From Micromonospora sp. DSM 45708 (GTDB taxonomy: Bacteria; Actinomycetota; Actinomycetes; Mycobacteriales; Micromonosporaceae): 64,000 nt of DNA. The number at the start of each line of letters is the position of its first letter. The stretch's first letter is position 1. Shown in pieces: positions 43,797-51,808 of this stretch. The notes below the pieces were generated by a model that had not been told where the DNA came from, did no database searches, and saw nothing but the letters and a program-made list of their open reading frames with translations. A program made the position numbers and the translations under genes. The DNA lies in assembly GCF_039566955.1 (NCBI RefSeq), contig NZ_CP154796.1:186001-250000 (forward strand), given 5' to 3'.

Positions 43797-44518
43797 CGGA
43801 ACCGATCCTGTCGGTCGAGGACCTGTCCGTGCGGATCGCCGGGCTGCACATCCTCCAGGGCGTGTCGTTCGAGGTGGCGCCGACCGGCGTCACCGTGCTG
43901 CTCGGGCGCAACGGCGTCGGCAAGACCACCACGTTGCGGGCGATCGTCGGGCTCACCCCGCGCAACGGCGAGGTCCGGGGCACGGTCCGGATGGGCGCGC
44001 GGAGCCTGCTCGCCCGCCCCACCCACCGGCTGGTCCGCGACGGGCTCGGCTACGTGCCCGAGGACCGGTGCGTCTTCGCCGGGCTCACCGTCGCGGAGAA
44101 CCTGCGGCTCGCCGAACGGCGGGGCACCAGCCCCGCGTACGACAAGGTCTATGCGCTCTTCCCGGAGCTGGACCGGCGCGGACGGCAACGGGCCGGTTCG
44201 CTCTCCGGCGGGCAGCAGCAGATGCTCGCCATCGGCCGGGTGCTGCTCAACGACAACCGGCTGCTGCTGGTCGACGAGCCGACCAAGGGGTTGGCGCCGA
44301 AGGTGGTGACCGAGGTGGCCGAAGTGCTGGAACGGGTCGCGGAATCCGTGCCGGTGCTCCTGGTCGAGCAGAACCTGGCGGTGGTGCGACGGCTGGCGTC
44401 CGACGCGGTGGTGCTCTCCGCCGGCCGGGTCGCCTGGACCGGCGACGCCCGCGAACTGCTGCTGGAGACCGCGCTGACCAGGTCGCTGCTGGGCGTGGGT
44501 GCGGAGGTCAGGGCGTGA
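43793..44518 (+). CDS. livF: branched-chain amino-acid ABC importer ATPase LivF
   Basis: A 241-residue ABC ATPase, the partner of LivG: GRNGVGKTTTLRAIVGL (Walker A), VPEDRCVFAGLTVAENL (Q-loop region, here with PED in place of the usual Gln), LSGGQQQMLAIGRVLL (signature), LLLVDEPTKGLAPKV (Walker B) and LVEQNLAVV (His replaced by Gln as in other LivF). GTG at 43793 overlaps the livG stop. Confidence 0.93.
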   Translation: MTEPILSVEDLSVRIAGLHILQGVSFEVAPTGVTVLLGRNGVGKTTTLRAIVGLTPRNGEVRGTVRMGARSLLARPTHRLVRDGLGYVPEDRCVFAGLTVAENLRLAERRGTSPAYDKVYALFPELDRRGRQRAGSLSGGQQQMLAIGRVLLNDNRLLLVDEPTKGLAPKVVTEVAEVLERVAESVPVLLVEQNLAVVRRLASDAVVLSAGRVAWTGDARELLLETALTRSLLGVGAEVRA

Positions 44519-45405
44519 ACACGGTGGTCCTGTTGACGCTGACCGGGCTCGGCCTGGCGGCGCTCTACTTCCTCGTCGCGTCCGGCCTGTCCCTGGTGTT
44601 CGGCCTCGCCGACGTGCTCAACTTCGCGCACGGCCTGTTCCTCGGCGTCGGCGCGTACGCGACCTGGTGGGCGGCGGGCAACCTGCCCGGCGCCGGGCCG
44701 GACGGCCTCGGTTTCGTGGTCGCGGTGCTCTTCGGCGTGCTGGCCGGCTCGCTGGTCGCGGTGCTGGTCGAGCTGGTGCTGATCCGGCCGCTCTACTCCC
44801 GCACCATCGAACAGGTGCTGGTCACCGTCGGCCTGTCGCTGGCCGGGGTGGCGCTGCTCCAGGCCACCTGGGGCGCGGACCCGCGCACGTTCCCGCGCCC
44901 CGACTGGAGCCGGAACGTGACTTCGGTGCTCGGCGCGCAGGTGCCGAACGCCGGGCTGCTGCTGATCGTCGCCGCCGTGCTGGTGCTCGGCGCGCTGCTG
45001 GCGTTCCTGCGCTGGACCCGCTACGGCCTGATCATCCGGGCCGGCGTGGAGAACCGGGAGATGGTCACCGCGCTCGGCATCGACGTGCGCAAGGCGTTCA
45101 CGCTGGTCTTCGCGATCGGCGGGGCCGCCGCCGCGCTGGCCGGTGCGCTCGGTGGCGTCTACTTCGGCACCGTCTCACCCGGCCAGGGCGGCTCGCTGCT
45201 GATCTTCGCGTTCATCGTGGTGGTGATCGGCGGGATGGGCTCGGTGGTCGGGTCCGCGTACGCGGCGGTCGCGGTGGGGCTGCTGCAACAGTTCGTCAAC
45301 TACTACGGCACGTCCGGGCTGGGCGACCTGTGCGTCGTGGGCCTGCTCGCGGTGGTGCTGCTGCTGCGTCCGCAGGGCCTGGCCGGAAAGGTGGCTCACG
45401 CATGA
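44515..45405 (+). CDS. livH: branched-chain amino-acid ABC importer permease LivH
   Basis: A 296-residue permease with about eight transmembrane helices. LVFGLADVLNFAHGLFLGVGAYA is the LivH hallmark (NxAHG), and GGMGSVVGSAYAA the conserved GG(M/L)GS loop. GTG at 44515 overlaps the livF stop (GTGA). Its stop overlaps livM, so all subunits are made in coupled fashion. Confidence 0.94.
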   Translation: MNTVVLLTLTGLGLAALYFLVASGLSLVFGLADVLNFAHGLFLGVGAYATWWAAGNLPGAGPDGLGFVVAVLFGVLAGSLVAVLVELVLIRPLYSRTIEQVLVTVGLSLAGVALLQATWGADPRTFPRPDWSRNVTSVLGAQVPNAGLLLIVAAVLVLGALLAFLRWTRYGLIIRAGVENREMVTALGIDVRKAFTLVFAIGGAAAALAGALGGVYFGTVSPGQGGSLLIFAFIVVVIGGMGSVVGSAYAAVAVGLLQQFVNYYGTSGLGDLCVVGLLAVVLLLRPQGLAGKVAHA

Positions 45406-46520
45406 CCGAGGTCAAGAGTGCCGAGGTGCCCGCGCCGCCGGCCACGGTGCCCGACGAGCTGACCCCCGGCCGCCGCCGCTGGCACGGGCTGCGCCCGTAC
45501 CTGCCGCTGGTCGCGCTGGTGGTGGCCGCGGTCCTGCCCTACTCGACGCTCAACCTGCCCGGCATCTTCGAGGGGCCGCTGAACTCGCCGGGCACGCTGC
45601 AACTGCTCGCCATCTGCCTGGTCTTCGGCGGGCTCGCGGCCGGCTACGACCTGCTGTTCGGGCGCACCGGCATGCTCTCGTTCGGGCACGCGCTCTACTT
45701 CGCCGCCGGCGTCTACGGCACCGACGTGCTGGTCACCAAGGCCGGGCTGCCGCTGTGGCAGGCCGCCGTGCTCACCGTGGCCGGCGGCACCACGCTGGCC
45801 GCGCTGCTCGGCGCGGTGGCGCTGCGCACCGTGGGCATCGCGTTCGCCATGGTGACGCTGGCCTTCGCGCAGGTCGGGGCGATCCTGGTGGCCCGCGACT
45901 TCGGTGGGCTGACCGGCGGCGAGGAGGGGCTGCCGCTGGACGTGTCAGGGCTGCCGTCGGCGCTCGTCGGCGTCACCAACACGGTCAACCTCTACTGGCT
46001 GGCGCTGGCGTACCTGGCGCTGGTGGTGCTGGTGGTGCACCGGGTCAGCGGCTCGCCGACCGGGCGGGTGCTGGCCGGGCTGCGCGACGACGAGCGGCGG
46101 ATCGGGGTGCTCGGGCTCGACCCGTACCGGTTCAAGCTTGTCGCGTTCACCCTGGCCGGTGGCCTGGCCAGCGCCGGCGGGGTGGTCTACGTGCTGATCG
46201 TGGGCGGTGCCAGCCCGCACATCACGTCGTCCGAGCTGACGCTGTCGCTGCTGGTCATGGTGGTGCTCGGCGGCCCCGGCACCCGCTGGGGGCCGGTGCT
46301 GGGCGGCATCCTCTACATGTACCTCGACCACCGGCTCACCGCGTTCGGCAGCAGCGACGCGGTGAACAGCCTGCCCGCGTTCCTCAGTCACCCGCTCAGC
46401 CAACCGCTGTTCGTCCTGGGCACCGTGTTCATCCTGGCGGTGTACTTCTTCCCCGGCGGCCTGGCCAGCCTGCGCACCCGACTGGCCCCCCTCGGGACCG
46501 CGCTGCGCCCGCGCCGCTGA
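45402..46520 (+). CDS. livM: branched-chain amino-acid ABC importer permease LivM
   Basis: A 372-residue permease with a polar 27-residue N-terminal tail and about nine helices. YDLLFGRTGMLSFGHALYFAAGVYG (SFGH motif) and MVVLGGPGTRWGPVLGGILYMYLDHRL identify LivM; LRDDERRIGVLGLDPYRFKLVAFTLAG is the EAA-like cytoplasmic loop. Last gene of the operon, ending at a hairpin terminator. Confidence 0.94.
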   Translation: MTEVKSAEVPAPPATVPDELTPGRRRWHGLRPYLPLVALVVAAVLPYSTLNLPGIFEGPLNSPGTLQLLAICLVFGGLAAGYDLLFGRTGMLSFGHALYFAAGVYGTDVLVTKAGLPLWQAAVLTVAGGTTLAALLGAVALRTVGIAFAMVTLAFAQVGAILVARDFGGLTGGEEGLPLDVSGLPSALVGVTNTVNLYWLALAYLALVVLVVHRVSGSPTGRVLAGLRDDERRIGVLGLDPYRFKLVAFTLAGGLASAGGVVYVLIVGGASPHITSSELTLSLLVMVVLGGPGTRWGPVLGGILYMYLDHRLTAFGSSDAVNSLPAFLSHPLSQPLFVLGTVFILAVYFFPGGLASLRTRLAPLGTALRPRR

Positions 46521-46525
46521 GCGCC

Positions 46526-46565
46526 GCGACGGGCGGCGGCCCCCCGTGTGGCCGCCGCCCGTCGC
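46526..46565. terminator. bidirectional hairpin terminator after livM
   Basis: GCGACGGGCGGCGGCC (46526-46541) and its exact 16-base complement (46550-46565) flank an 8-base loop, between the convergent livM and lipoprotein genes. Confidence 0.85.
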
Positions 46566-46577
46566 GCTGGTCGCGGG

Positions 46578-47396
46578 TCAGCCGTTGAGCATCTCGTACG
46601 CCGAGGACGGCGCCGCCTTCGCGCCCGCGGGCGGGGCGACCCTCGGCGCCTTGCCGTAGTCGTAGTACTTCGTGACAAGCTTCATCGCCTTGTGCTTGCC
46701 GGCCGCCGGCACGTCCAGGGTCAGCGAGGTCAGGTTGCCGTCCGCGCCGACCACGGCGGTGAACGGCACCTTCTTCCCCGCCGCGTCCAACGCCGCCAGG
46801 TCGACACCGTCGAACGTGCTCTTCACGTCGTCGTTGTCGGCCAGGTCGGCCAGTCCGGTGTACGTGCCGTCGCCCCTGTCCTCGACCGTCTCCGCGGTCC
46901 GGATGATCGCCGCGGTGTTGCCCGGGTCGGCGCCCTGGAAGACCGGGACGCTCGACGCGTCCGCCAGGCGCGCGCGGTCCACCGTCATCCAGGTCTTGGG
47001 CAACTTGAGCATGTCGTGCAGCCCGGGAATGCCTGTCAACTTCACCCGCATCCACAGGTTCTCGTCGATGAGCCGGAACGTCATGTCCATGGTGAACTTC
47101 GGGTCGTCGTTCTGCTGCTTCATGCCGAGGTCGATGCCCTTGGCGGCCGGATCCACCACGCCGATCCACCGGTCGGTGCCGTCCTGCGCGGAGAACCGGA
47201 AAGCCGGGTCCTGTTCGGTCGGCACGGCGGCCAGCAGAGCGGCCTTCGGGTCGGCCGACGGGGCCGGCGCGGGACCGGCGCCCTCGGAGGCGTCCCCGAC
47301 ACCGCACCCGGCGGCCAGCGCGGTGGTGGCCAGCACGGCGGTCGCGCGGAGCACGATCCGCCGGACGGTTGCGGCGGTGCCGTTTCGCTGCGTCAT
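46578..47396 (-). CDS. LppX/LprG-like lipoprotein, function unknown
   Basis: A 272-residue lipoprotein: ATAVLATTALAAGC gives the lipobox (Cys near residue 31), with a Pro/Ala-rich linker then a beta-rich domain (RFSAQDGTDRWIGVVDPAAKGIDLGMKQQ; FTMDMTFRLIDENLWMRVKLTG; GNLTSLTLDVPAAGKHKAMKLVTKYYDYG). This strand order resembles the LppX/LprAFG lipid-binding and DUF-type actinobacterial lipoproteins, not certainly. ATG at 47396 is the start of the signal peptide; a long upstream frame is antisense to the SARP gene. It diverges from that gene across a 142-base promoter region. Confidence 0.78.
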   Translation of the reverse strand: MTQRNGTAATVRRIVLRATAVLATTALAAGCGVGDASEGAGPAPAPSADPKAALLAAVPTEQDPAFRFSAQDGTDRWIGVVDPAAKGIDLGMKQQNDDPKFTMDMTFRLIDENLWMRVKLTGIPGLHDMLKLPKTWMTVDRARLADASSVPVFQGADPGNTAAIIRTAETVEDRGDGTYTGLADLADNDDVKSTFDGVDLAALDAAGKKVPFTAVVGADGNLTSLTLDVPAAGKHKAMKLVTKYYDYGKAPRVAPPAGAKAAPSSAYEMLNG

Positions 47397-47538
47397 CTTG
47401 TTCGACTCACTTTCCCAGGTGGCTGTTGCCGGCGAAGCATCGCAGGCCGCCACCGTCGCCCCACTGCCGTTGTGCTGCCGTCCGACTGCCGTCGGCCACG
47501 GCGGGCGACGGCTGGGACGTACGGGGGCGGAAACTCGC

Positions 47539-49290
47539 ATGTCAGAGGTGCTGCGCTTCGAGCTCCTCGGTCCACAGCGGGCCTGGTACGCCGACCGTCC
47601 GCTCGATCTGGGCCCCGCCAAACAGCGCGCCGTGCTGGCCGTGCTGCTGCTCGCCGCCGGCCGCCCGGTCCCCACCGGGCAGATCGTCGAGGCGGTGTGG
47701 CCCGAGGAAGCGCCGGTGAACGGCCCCAACGTGGTGCAGAAGCACGTGGCCGGTCTGCGCCGGATGCTGGAGCCCGACCGGTCGCCGCGTACGCCGGCCC
47801 GGGTGCTCACGCTCACCGACGCCGGGTACGTGCTGCGGGTCCCGCCGGAGAGCGTGGACGCGGCGCGCTTCGAGCGGGGCGTCCAGCGCGCCCGGCAGGC
47901 GCAGGCGGCCGGGCTCACGGCGGAGGCGCTGGCCGAGCTGGACGCCGCGCTGGAGCTGTGGCAGGGCGAACCGTTCACCGGGTTCACCGGCCTCTGGTTC
48001 GACGCCGCCCGGCACCGGCTGGTCGAGTTGCGGGCCGTCGCGCTGGAGACGCGTACCGACCTGGAGCTGGCCGCGGGCCGGCACGGCGAGGCGGTGGGCC
48101 GGCTGGTCGAGCTGGTCGCCGAGTTCCCGGTCCGGGAGCGGCTGCGGCTCCAGCTCATGCTGGCGCTGTACCGCAGTGGTCGGCAGGCCGAGGCGCTCGC
48201 CGCCTACCGGGACTTCGCCGACCTGCTCCGCGAGGACTACGGGATCGAGCCCGGCGGGTCGCTCCAGGACCTGCACCGGCGGATCCTCCGCTCGGATCCG
48301 GCGTTGCTGCCGCCCGTCGCGGACGTGCCGTCGCCCGTGTCGGCGTGGCCCGGACCCGTGTCGCCGCCGTCCGAGCCCGTGCCGCCGGTGTCGGCCGCAC
48401 CCGTGCCCGCGCACGTTCCGCCCCCGACCGTCCCGCCCCCGACCGTCCCGCCCCCGACCGTCCCGCCCCCGACGCCGACGCCGCCCCCGCCCGGCTGGGC
48501 CGGATGGGCCGGACCGGCCCCGCTCCCGCACGCGCTGCTGCTCGCCCTCAACCCGCCGCCGGAGGCCACGCCGCGCCGCTCGCCGACGTGGGTCCAGGTC
48601 ACCGCGACCGTCTTCGCTACGGCCACCGTGCTGCTCTCGTTCGGGTCGCTCACCTGGGCCGTGGTCCTCGGGTATGCGCTGTGGCGACGGAGCTGGCGGC
48701 TGGCCCTGGCCGGCGTCGGCTACTTCCTGCTCATCTTCGTCCTGGTCGTCGTCGCGCTCAACATGCCGGAGAACGAGGAGGTGACGGATGCGGAGGCGTT
48801 GTATCTGATCGGGGCGATGGGCATCTGTTGGTTGCTCGGCGCCGGGCACGTGCTGCTGCTCAACCCGGCGCTCTGGGCGGCCCTCGGCGCGCTGTTCTGG
48901 ACCGGCCGGCAACGCAGCGACGAGCAGCGCCGCCTGCGTCGGGAACAGGCCCGCTACCTGCTGCACCACTATCCGGCCGCCCGGACGGAACTGCGCATCG
49001 GCCGCCCGGACCTGCTCCGCGGCTACGACGACGGTGGTCTGGTCGACGTCAACGCCGTACCCGAGCCGGTGCTCGCGACGCTGCCCCGGCTGACGGCCGA
49101 GCAGTGCCGCCAGATCGCGGTGGACCGCTGGCTGCGCGGCCCGTACGGATCGTTGGAGGAACTGGCCGGCCGGTGCCACCTGCCGTCGTCGGCCACCGAA
49201 CCGCTGCGCGACCTGCTGCTCTTCCTGCCGCCCGAGCCGCTGACCGGCCCGCCGGCGTCGTCGGCTCCCCCTGGTAGAAATGCCGGATGA
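47539..49290 (+). CDS. membrane-anchored SARP-type regulator with HhH C-terminus
   Basis: A 583-residue protein. Residues 1-95 (FELLGPQRAWYADRPLDLGPAKQRAVLAVLLL) are an OmpR-like DNA-binding domain of the SARP/AfsR class, and 100-250 the BTAD helical domain (GRLVELVAEFPVRERLRLQLMLALYRSGRQAEALAAYRDF). A Pro-rich linker with four PPPTV-type repeats (about 293-315) leads to two or three transmembrane helices (about 350-455) and a C-terminal helix-hairpin-helix-like segment (LVDVNAVPEPVLATLPRLTAEQCRQIAVDRWLRGPYGSLEEL). SARPs normally are soluble; a membrane tether is unusual. Its stop overlaps the helicase start (ATGA, 49287-49290). Target genes unknown. Confidence 0.87.
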   Translation: MSEVLRFELLGPQRAWYADRPLDLGPAKQRAVLAVLLLAAGRPVPTGQIVEAVWPEEAPVNGPNVVQKHVAGLRRMLEPDRSPRTPARVLTLTDAGYVLRVPPESVDAARFERGVQRARQAQAAGLTAEALAELDAALELWQGEPFTGFTGLWFDAARHRLVELRAVALETRTDLELAAGRHGEAVGRLVELVAEFPVRERLRLQLMLALYRSGRQAEALAAYRDFADLLREDYGIEPGGSLQDLHRRILRSDPALLPPVADVPSPVSAWPGPVSPPSEPVPPVSAAPVPAHVPPPTVPPPTVPPPTVPPPTPTPPPPGWAGWAGPAPLPHALLLALNPPPEATPRRSPTWVQVTATVFATATVLLSFGSLTWAVVLGYALWRRSWRLALAGVGYFLLIFVLVVVALNMPENEEVTDAEALYLIGAMGICWLLGAGHVLLLNPALWAALGALFWTGRQRSDEQRRLRREQARYLLHHYPAARTELRIGRPDLLRGYDDGGLVDVNAVPEPVLATLPRLTAEQCRQIAVDRWLRGPYGSLEELAGRCHLPSSATEPLRDLLLFLPPEPLTGPPASSAPPGRNAG

Positions 49291-51407
49291 GCCAGGATCG
49301 GAACGCCGTCCGGGACCGCGCCGAGGCGGTGCTGCGGCGGCTGGCGGGTGACCACGCCCGGCTGCGCGAGGACCAGTGGCGGGCCATCGAGGCGCTGGTG
49401 GTCGACCGGCGGCGGGTGCTCTGCGTCCAGCGCACCGGCTGGGGCAAGTCGGCCGTCTACTTCGTGGCCACCGCGCTGCTGCGGTCCGGCGGCGAGCACG
49501 GGCCGACGGTGATCGTGTCGCCGCTGCTGGCCCTGATGCGCAACCAGGTCGACTCCGCCGCCCGCGCCGGCATCCGGGCCCGCACCATCAACTCGGCCAA
49601 CCTGGACGAGTGGGACGAGATCACCGCCGAGATCCACGCCGGGGCGGTCGACGTGCTGCTGATCAGCCCGGAACGCCTCAACAACCCGGACTTCCGGGAC
49701 GGCGTGCTGCCGAAGCTGGCCGCCACCACCGGGCTGCTGGTGGTGGACGAGGCGCACTGCGTCTCCGACTGGGGGCACGACTTCCGCCCCGACTACCGCC
49801 GGCTGCGCACGTTCCTGGCCAACCTGCCCGAGCGCACGCCGGTGCTCGCCACCACGGCCACCGCCAACGCGCGGGTCACCCGCGACGTGGCGGAGCAGTT
49901 GGGCGACGCGCTGGTGCTGCGCGGCACGCTGGACCGGGAGTCGCTGCGCCTCGGCGTACTCGACCTGCCGAGCCCGGCCCACCGCCTGGCCTGGCTGGCC
50001 GACCACCTGGACCGGCTGCCCGGCTCCGGGATCGTCTACACGCTCACCGTGGCCGCGGCCACCGAGACGGCCGACTTCCTCCGCGGCCGGGGCTGGTCGG
50101 TGGCGTCCTACACCGGGCAGGCCGAGGACGCGGACCGCCGCGCCGCCGAGCAGGACCTGCTCGACAACAAGATCAAGGCGCTGGTCGCCACCAGCGCGCT
50201 CGGCATGGGCTTCGACAAGCCCGACCTCGGCTTCGTGGTGCACCTCGGCGCGCCGCCGTCGCCGATCGCCTACTACCAGCAGGTCGGCCGCGCCGGCCGC
50301 GCCGTCGAGCAGGCCGAGGTGCTGCTGCTGCCGGGCGTCGAGGACGCGGCCATCTGGCGCTACTTCGCCTCGCTCGCCTTCCCGCCGGAGGAGCAGGTCC
50401 GTGCCGTGCTCGCCGCGCTGGACACCGACCGGCCGATCTCCACGCAGGCGCTGGAGCCGGTGGTCGACCTGCGCCGGGCCCGGCTGGAGCTGATGCTCAA
50501 GGTGCTCGACGTGGACGGCGCGGTCCGCCGGGTGCGCGGCGGCTGGCTCGCCACCGGCGAGCCCTGGACCTACGACGAGGCCCGGTTGCGGCGCGTCGCC
50601 GACGCGCGCACCGCCGAGCAGCGGGCCATGCGGGAGTACGCGGCCACCACCGGGTGCCGGATGCGCTTCCTGCGCGAAGGGCTCGACGACACCGGGGCGG
50701 CGGACTGCGGCCGGTGCGACAACTGCGCCGGCCCGCTGTTCGAGGCCGACGTCTCACCGGAGGCGCTCACCGCCGCGCAGACCTTCCTCGGCCGTCCCGG
50801 CGTCCAGATCGCGCCGAAGAAGCTCTGGCCGACCGGGTTGGACGTGGTCGGCGTACCCCTGAAGGGCCGCATCCCCCCGGCGGAGCAGGCGCTGCCCGGG
50901 CGGGCCGTGGGCCGCCTGTCGGACCTCGGGTGGGGCGGGCGGTTGCGGGGCCTGGTCGGCCCGGACGCGCCGGACGGCCCGGTGTCCGACGACGTGGCGG
51001 CGGCCGTGGTCGAGGTGCTGAAGGCGTGGGCGCACGGCGACGACCCGTGGCCCCGCCGCCCGGCCGGCGTGGTCGCGGTCGGTTCCCGGACCCGCCCGTT
51101 GCTGGTCGGCTCGCTGGCCGAGCGGATCGCCGAGGTCGGCCGGCTGCCGTTGCTCGGCGTGGTCGTCCCGACCGGTCCGGCCGGCGCAGGCGGGCCGCGT
51201 GGCAACAGCGCCCAGCGGGTACGCGCGCTGCACGACGCGTTCCACCTGCCGGACGAGCTGGCCGACGCGCTGACCACGCTGGACGGGCCGGTGCTGCTCG
51301 TCGACGACCTGGTCGACTCGGGTTGGACGATGGGCATGGTGGCGCGCCTGCTGCGGCGTGCCGGCGCGCCGGACGTGCTGCCCCTGACGCTCGCGCTTGC
51401 CGGCTGA
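49287..51407 (+). CDS. RecQ-family DNA helicase with phosphoribosyltransferase-like C-terminus
   Basis: A 706-residue superfamily 2 helicase. P-loop QRTGWGKSAVYF (near residue 50), DEAH-box VVDEAHCVSDWGHDFRPDYRR (near 152), TATANARVTRD, SALGMGFDKPDLGFVVH and QQVGRAGRA are RecQ motifs. The zinc site C-x16-C-x2-C-x2-C (CRMRFLRE...CGRCDNC, about 456-479) fits RecQ-Ct, but no HRDC domain is present. Instead about residues 590-706 end with VLLVDDLVDSGWTMGMVARLLR, the PRPP-binding motif of type I phosphoribosyltransferases. Translationally coupled to the SARP gene, so the two may act together. Confidence 0.9.
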   Translation: MSQDRNAVRDRAEAVLRRLAGDHARLREDQWRAIEALVVDRRRVLCVQRTGWGKSAVYFVATALLRSGGEHGPTVIVSPLLALMRNQVDSAARAGIRARTINSANLDEWDEITAEIHAGAVDVLLISPERLNNPDFRDGVLPKLAATTGLLVVDEAHCVSDWGHDFRPDYRRLRTFLANLPERTPVLATTATANARVTRDVAEQLGDALVLRGTLDRESLRLGVLDLPSPAHRLAWLADHLDRLPGSGIVYTLTVAAATETADFLRGRGWSVASYTGQAEDADRRAAEQDLLDNKIKALVATSALGMGFDKPDLGFVVHLGAPPSPIAYYQQVGRAGRAVEQAEVLLLPGVEDAAIWRYFASLAFPPEEQVRAVLAALDTDRPISTQALEPVVDLRRARLELMLKVLDVDGAVRRVRGGWLATGEPWTYDEARLRRVADARTAEQRAMREYAATTGCRMRFLREGLDDTGAADCGRCDNCAGPLFEADVSPEALTAAQTFLGRPGVQIAPKKLWPTGLDVVGVPLKGRIPPAEQALPGRAVGRLSDLGWGGRLRGLVGPDAPDGPVSDDVAAAVVEVLKAWAHGDDPWPRRPAGVVAVGSRTRPLLVGSLAERIAEVGRLPLLGVVVPTGPAGAGGPRGNSAQRVRALHDAFHLPDELADALTTLDGPVLLVDDLVDSGWTMGMVARLLRRAGAPDVLPLTLALAG

Positions 51408-51411
51408 CGGG

Positions 51412-51462
51412 TAAGGCGGGGCCCCTTCTTCACGCATCCTGCATAGGCGGGGGCCCCGCTTA
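51412..51462. repeat. GGGGCCCC-type dispersed repeat
   Basis: TAAGGCGGGGCCCC (51412-51425) and GGGGCCCCGCTTA (51450-51462) are opposed with one gap, five bases after the helicase stop. Same family as 7289-7370. It can act as the terminator of the SARP-helicase operon. Confidence 0.6.
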
Positions 51463-51577
51463 GCACCTCCGCCGCTGCGCGAGGACCGCGGCGTAAAGCG
51501 GGCCGGCCGGTGCGAGCCGGGCCACCGTTCGCGCGGCCGTCGTCGGTGGGCCCCTCGGCCGGCGGTACCGTGGGGCC

Positions 51578-51808
51578 ATGACCGAGCAGCGACCCGTCGT
51601 CCAGACGTACACCGTGACCGGGATGACCTGCGAACACTGCGTCCGGGCGGTGACCGGGGAGCTGTCCGCGCTGCCGGGCGTCGAGGAGGTCCGGATCGAC
51701 CTGGCCGGAGGCACGGCCACGGTCACCAGCGCGGCCCCGCTGCCGGTGGAGTCCGTCCGCGCCGCCGTCGACGAGGCGGGTTACGAGTTGGCCGGCGGCG
51801 TTGCCTGA
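51578..51808 (+). CDS. heavy-metal-associated domain protein, CopZ-like
   Basis: A 76-residue HMA domain: YTVTGMTCEHCVRAVTGEL carries the GMTCxxC copper site (Cys near 15 and 18), and LPGVEEVRIDLAGGTATV and VDEAGYELAGG complete the ferredoxin-like fold. It is likely a cytosolic copper chaperone, but no copper ATPase is adjacent. ATG at 51578. The next gene overlaps it by eight bases (TTG at 51801). Confidence 0.92.
   Translation: MTEQRPVVQTYTVTGMTCEHCVRAVTGELSALPGVEEVRIDLAGGTATVTSAAPLPVESVRAAVDEAGYELAGGVA

Noticed and set aside
48420..48476. 15-base tandem repeat (CCCCCGACCGTCCCG-like) as a possible CRISPR or iteron
   Set aside because: No spacers; it encodes the PPPTV repeats of the SARP protein linker.
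47539..51407. SARP gene as sign of an antibiotic gene cluster
   Set aside because: No polyketide, peptide or other biosynthetic genes are within the window; neighbours are a helicase and metal genes.
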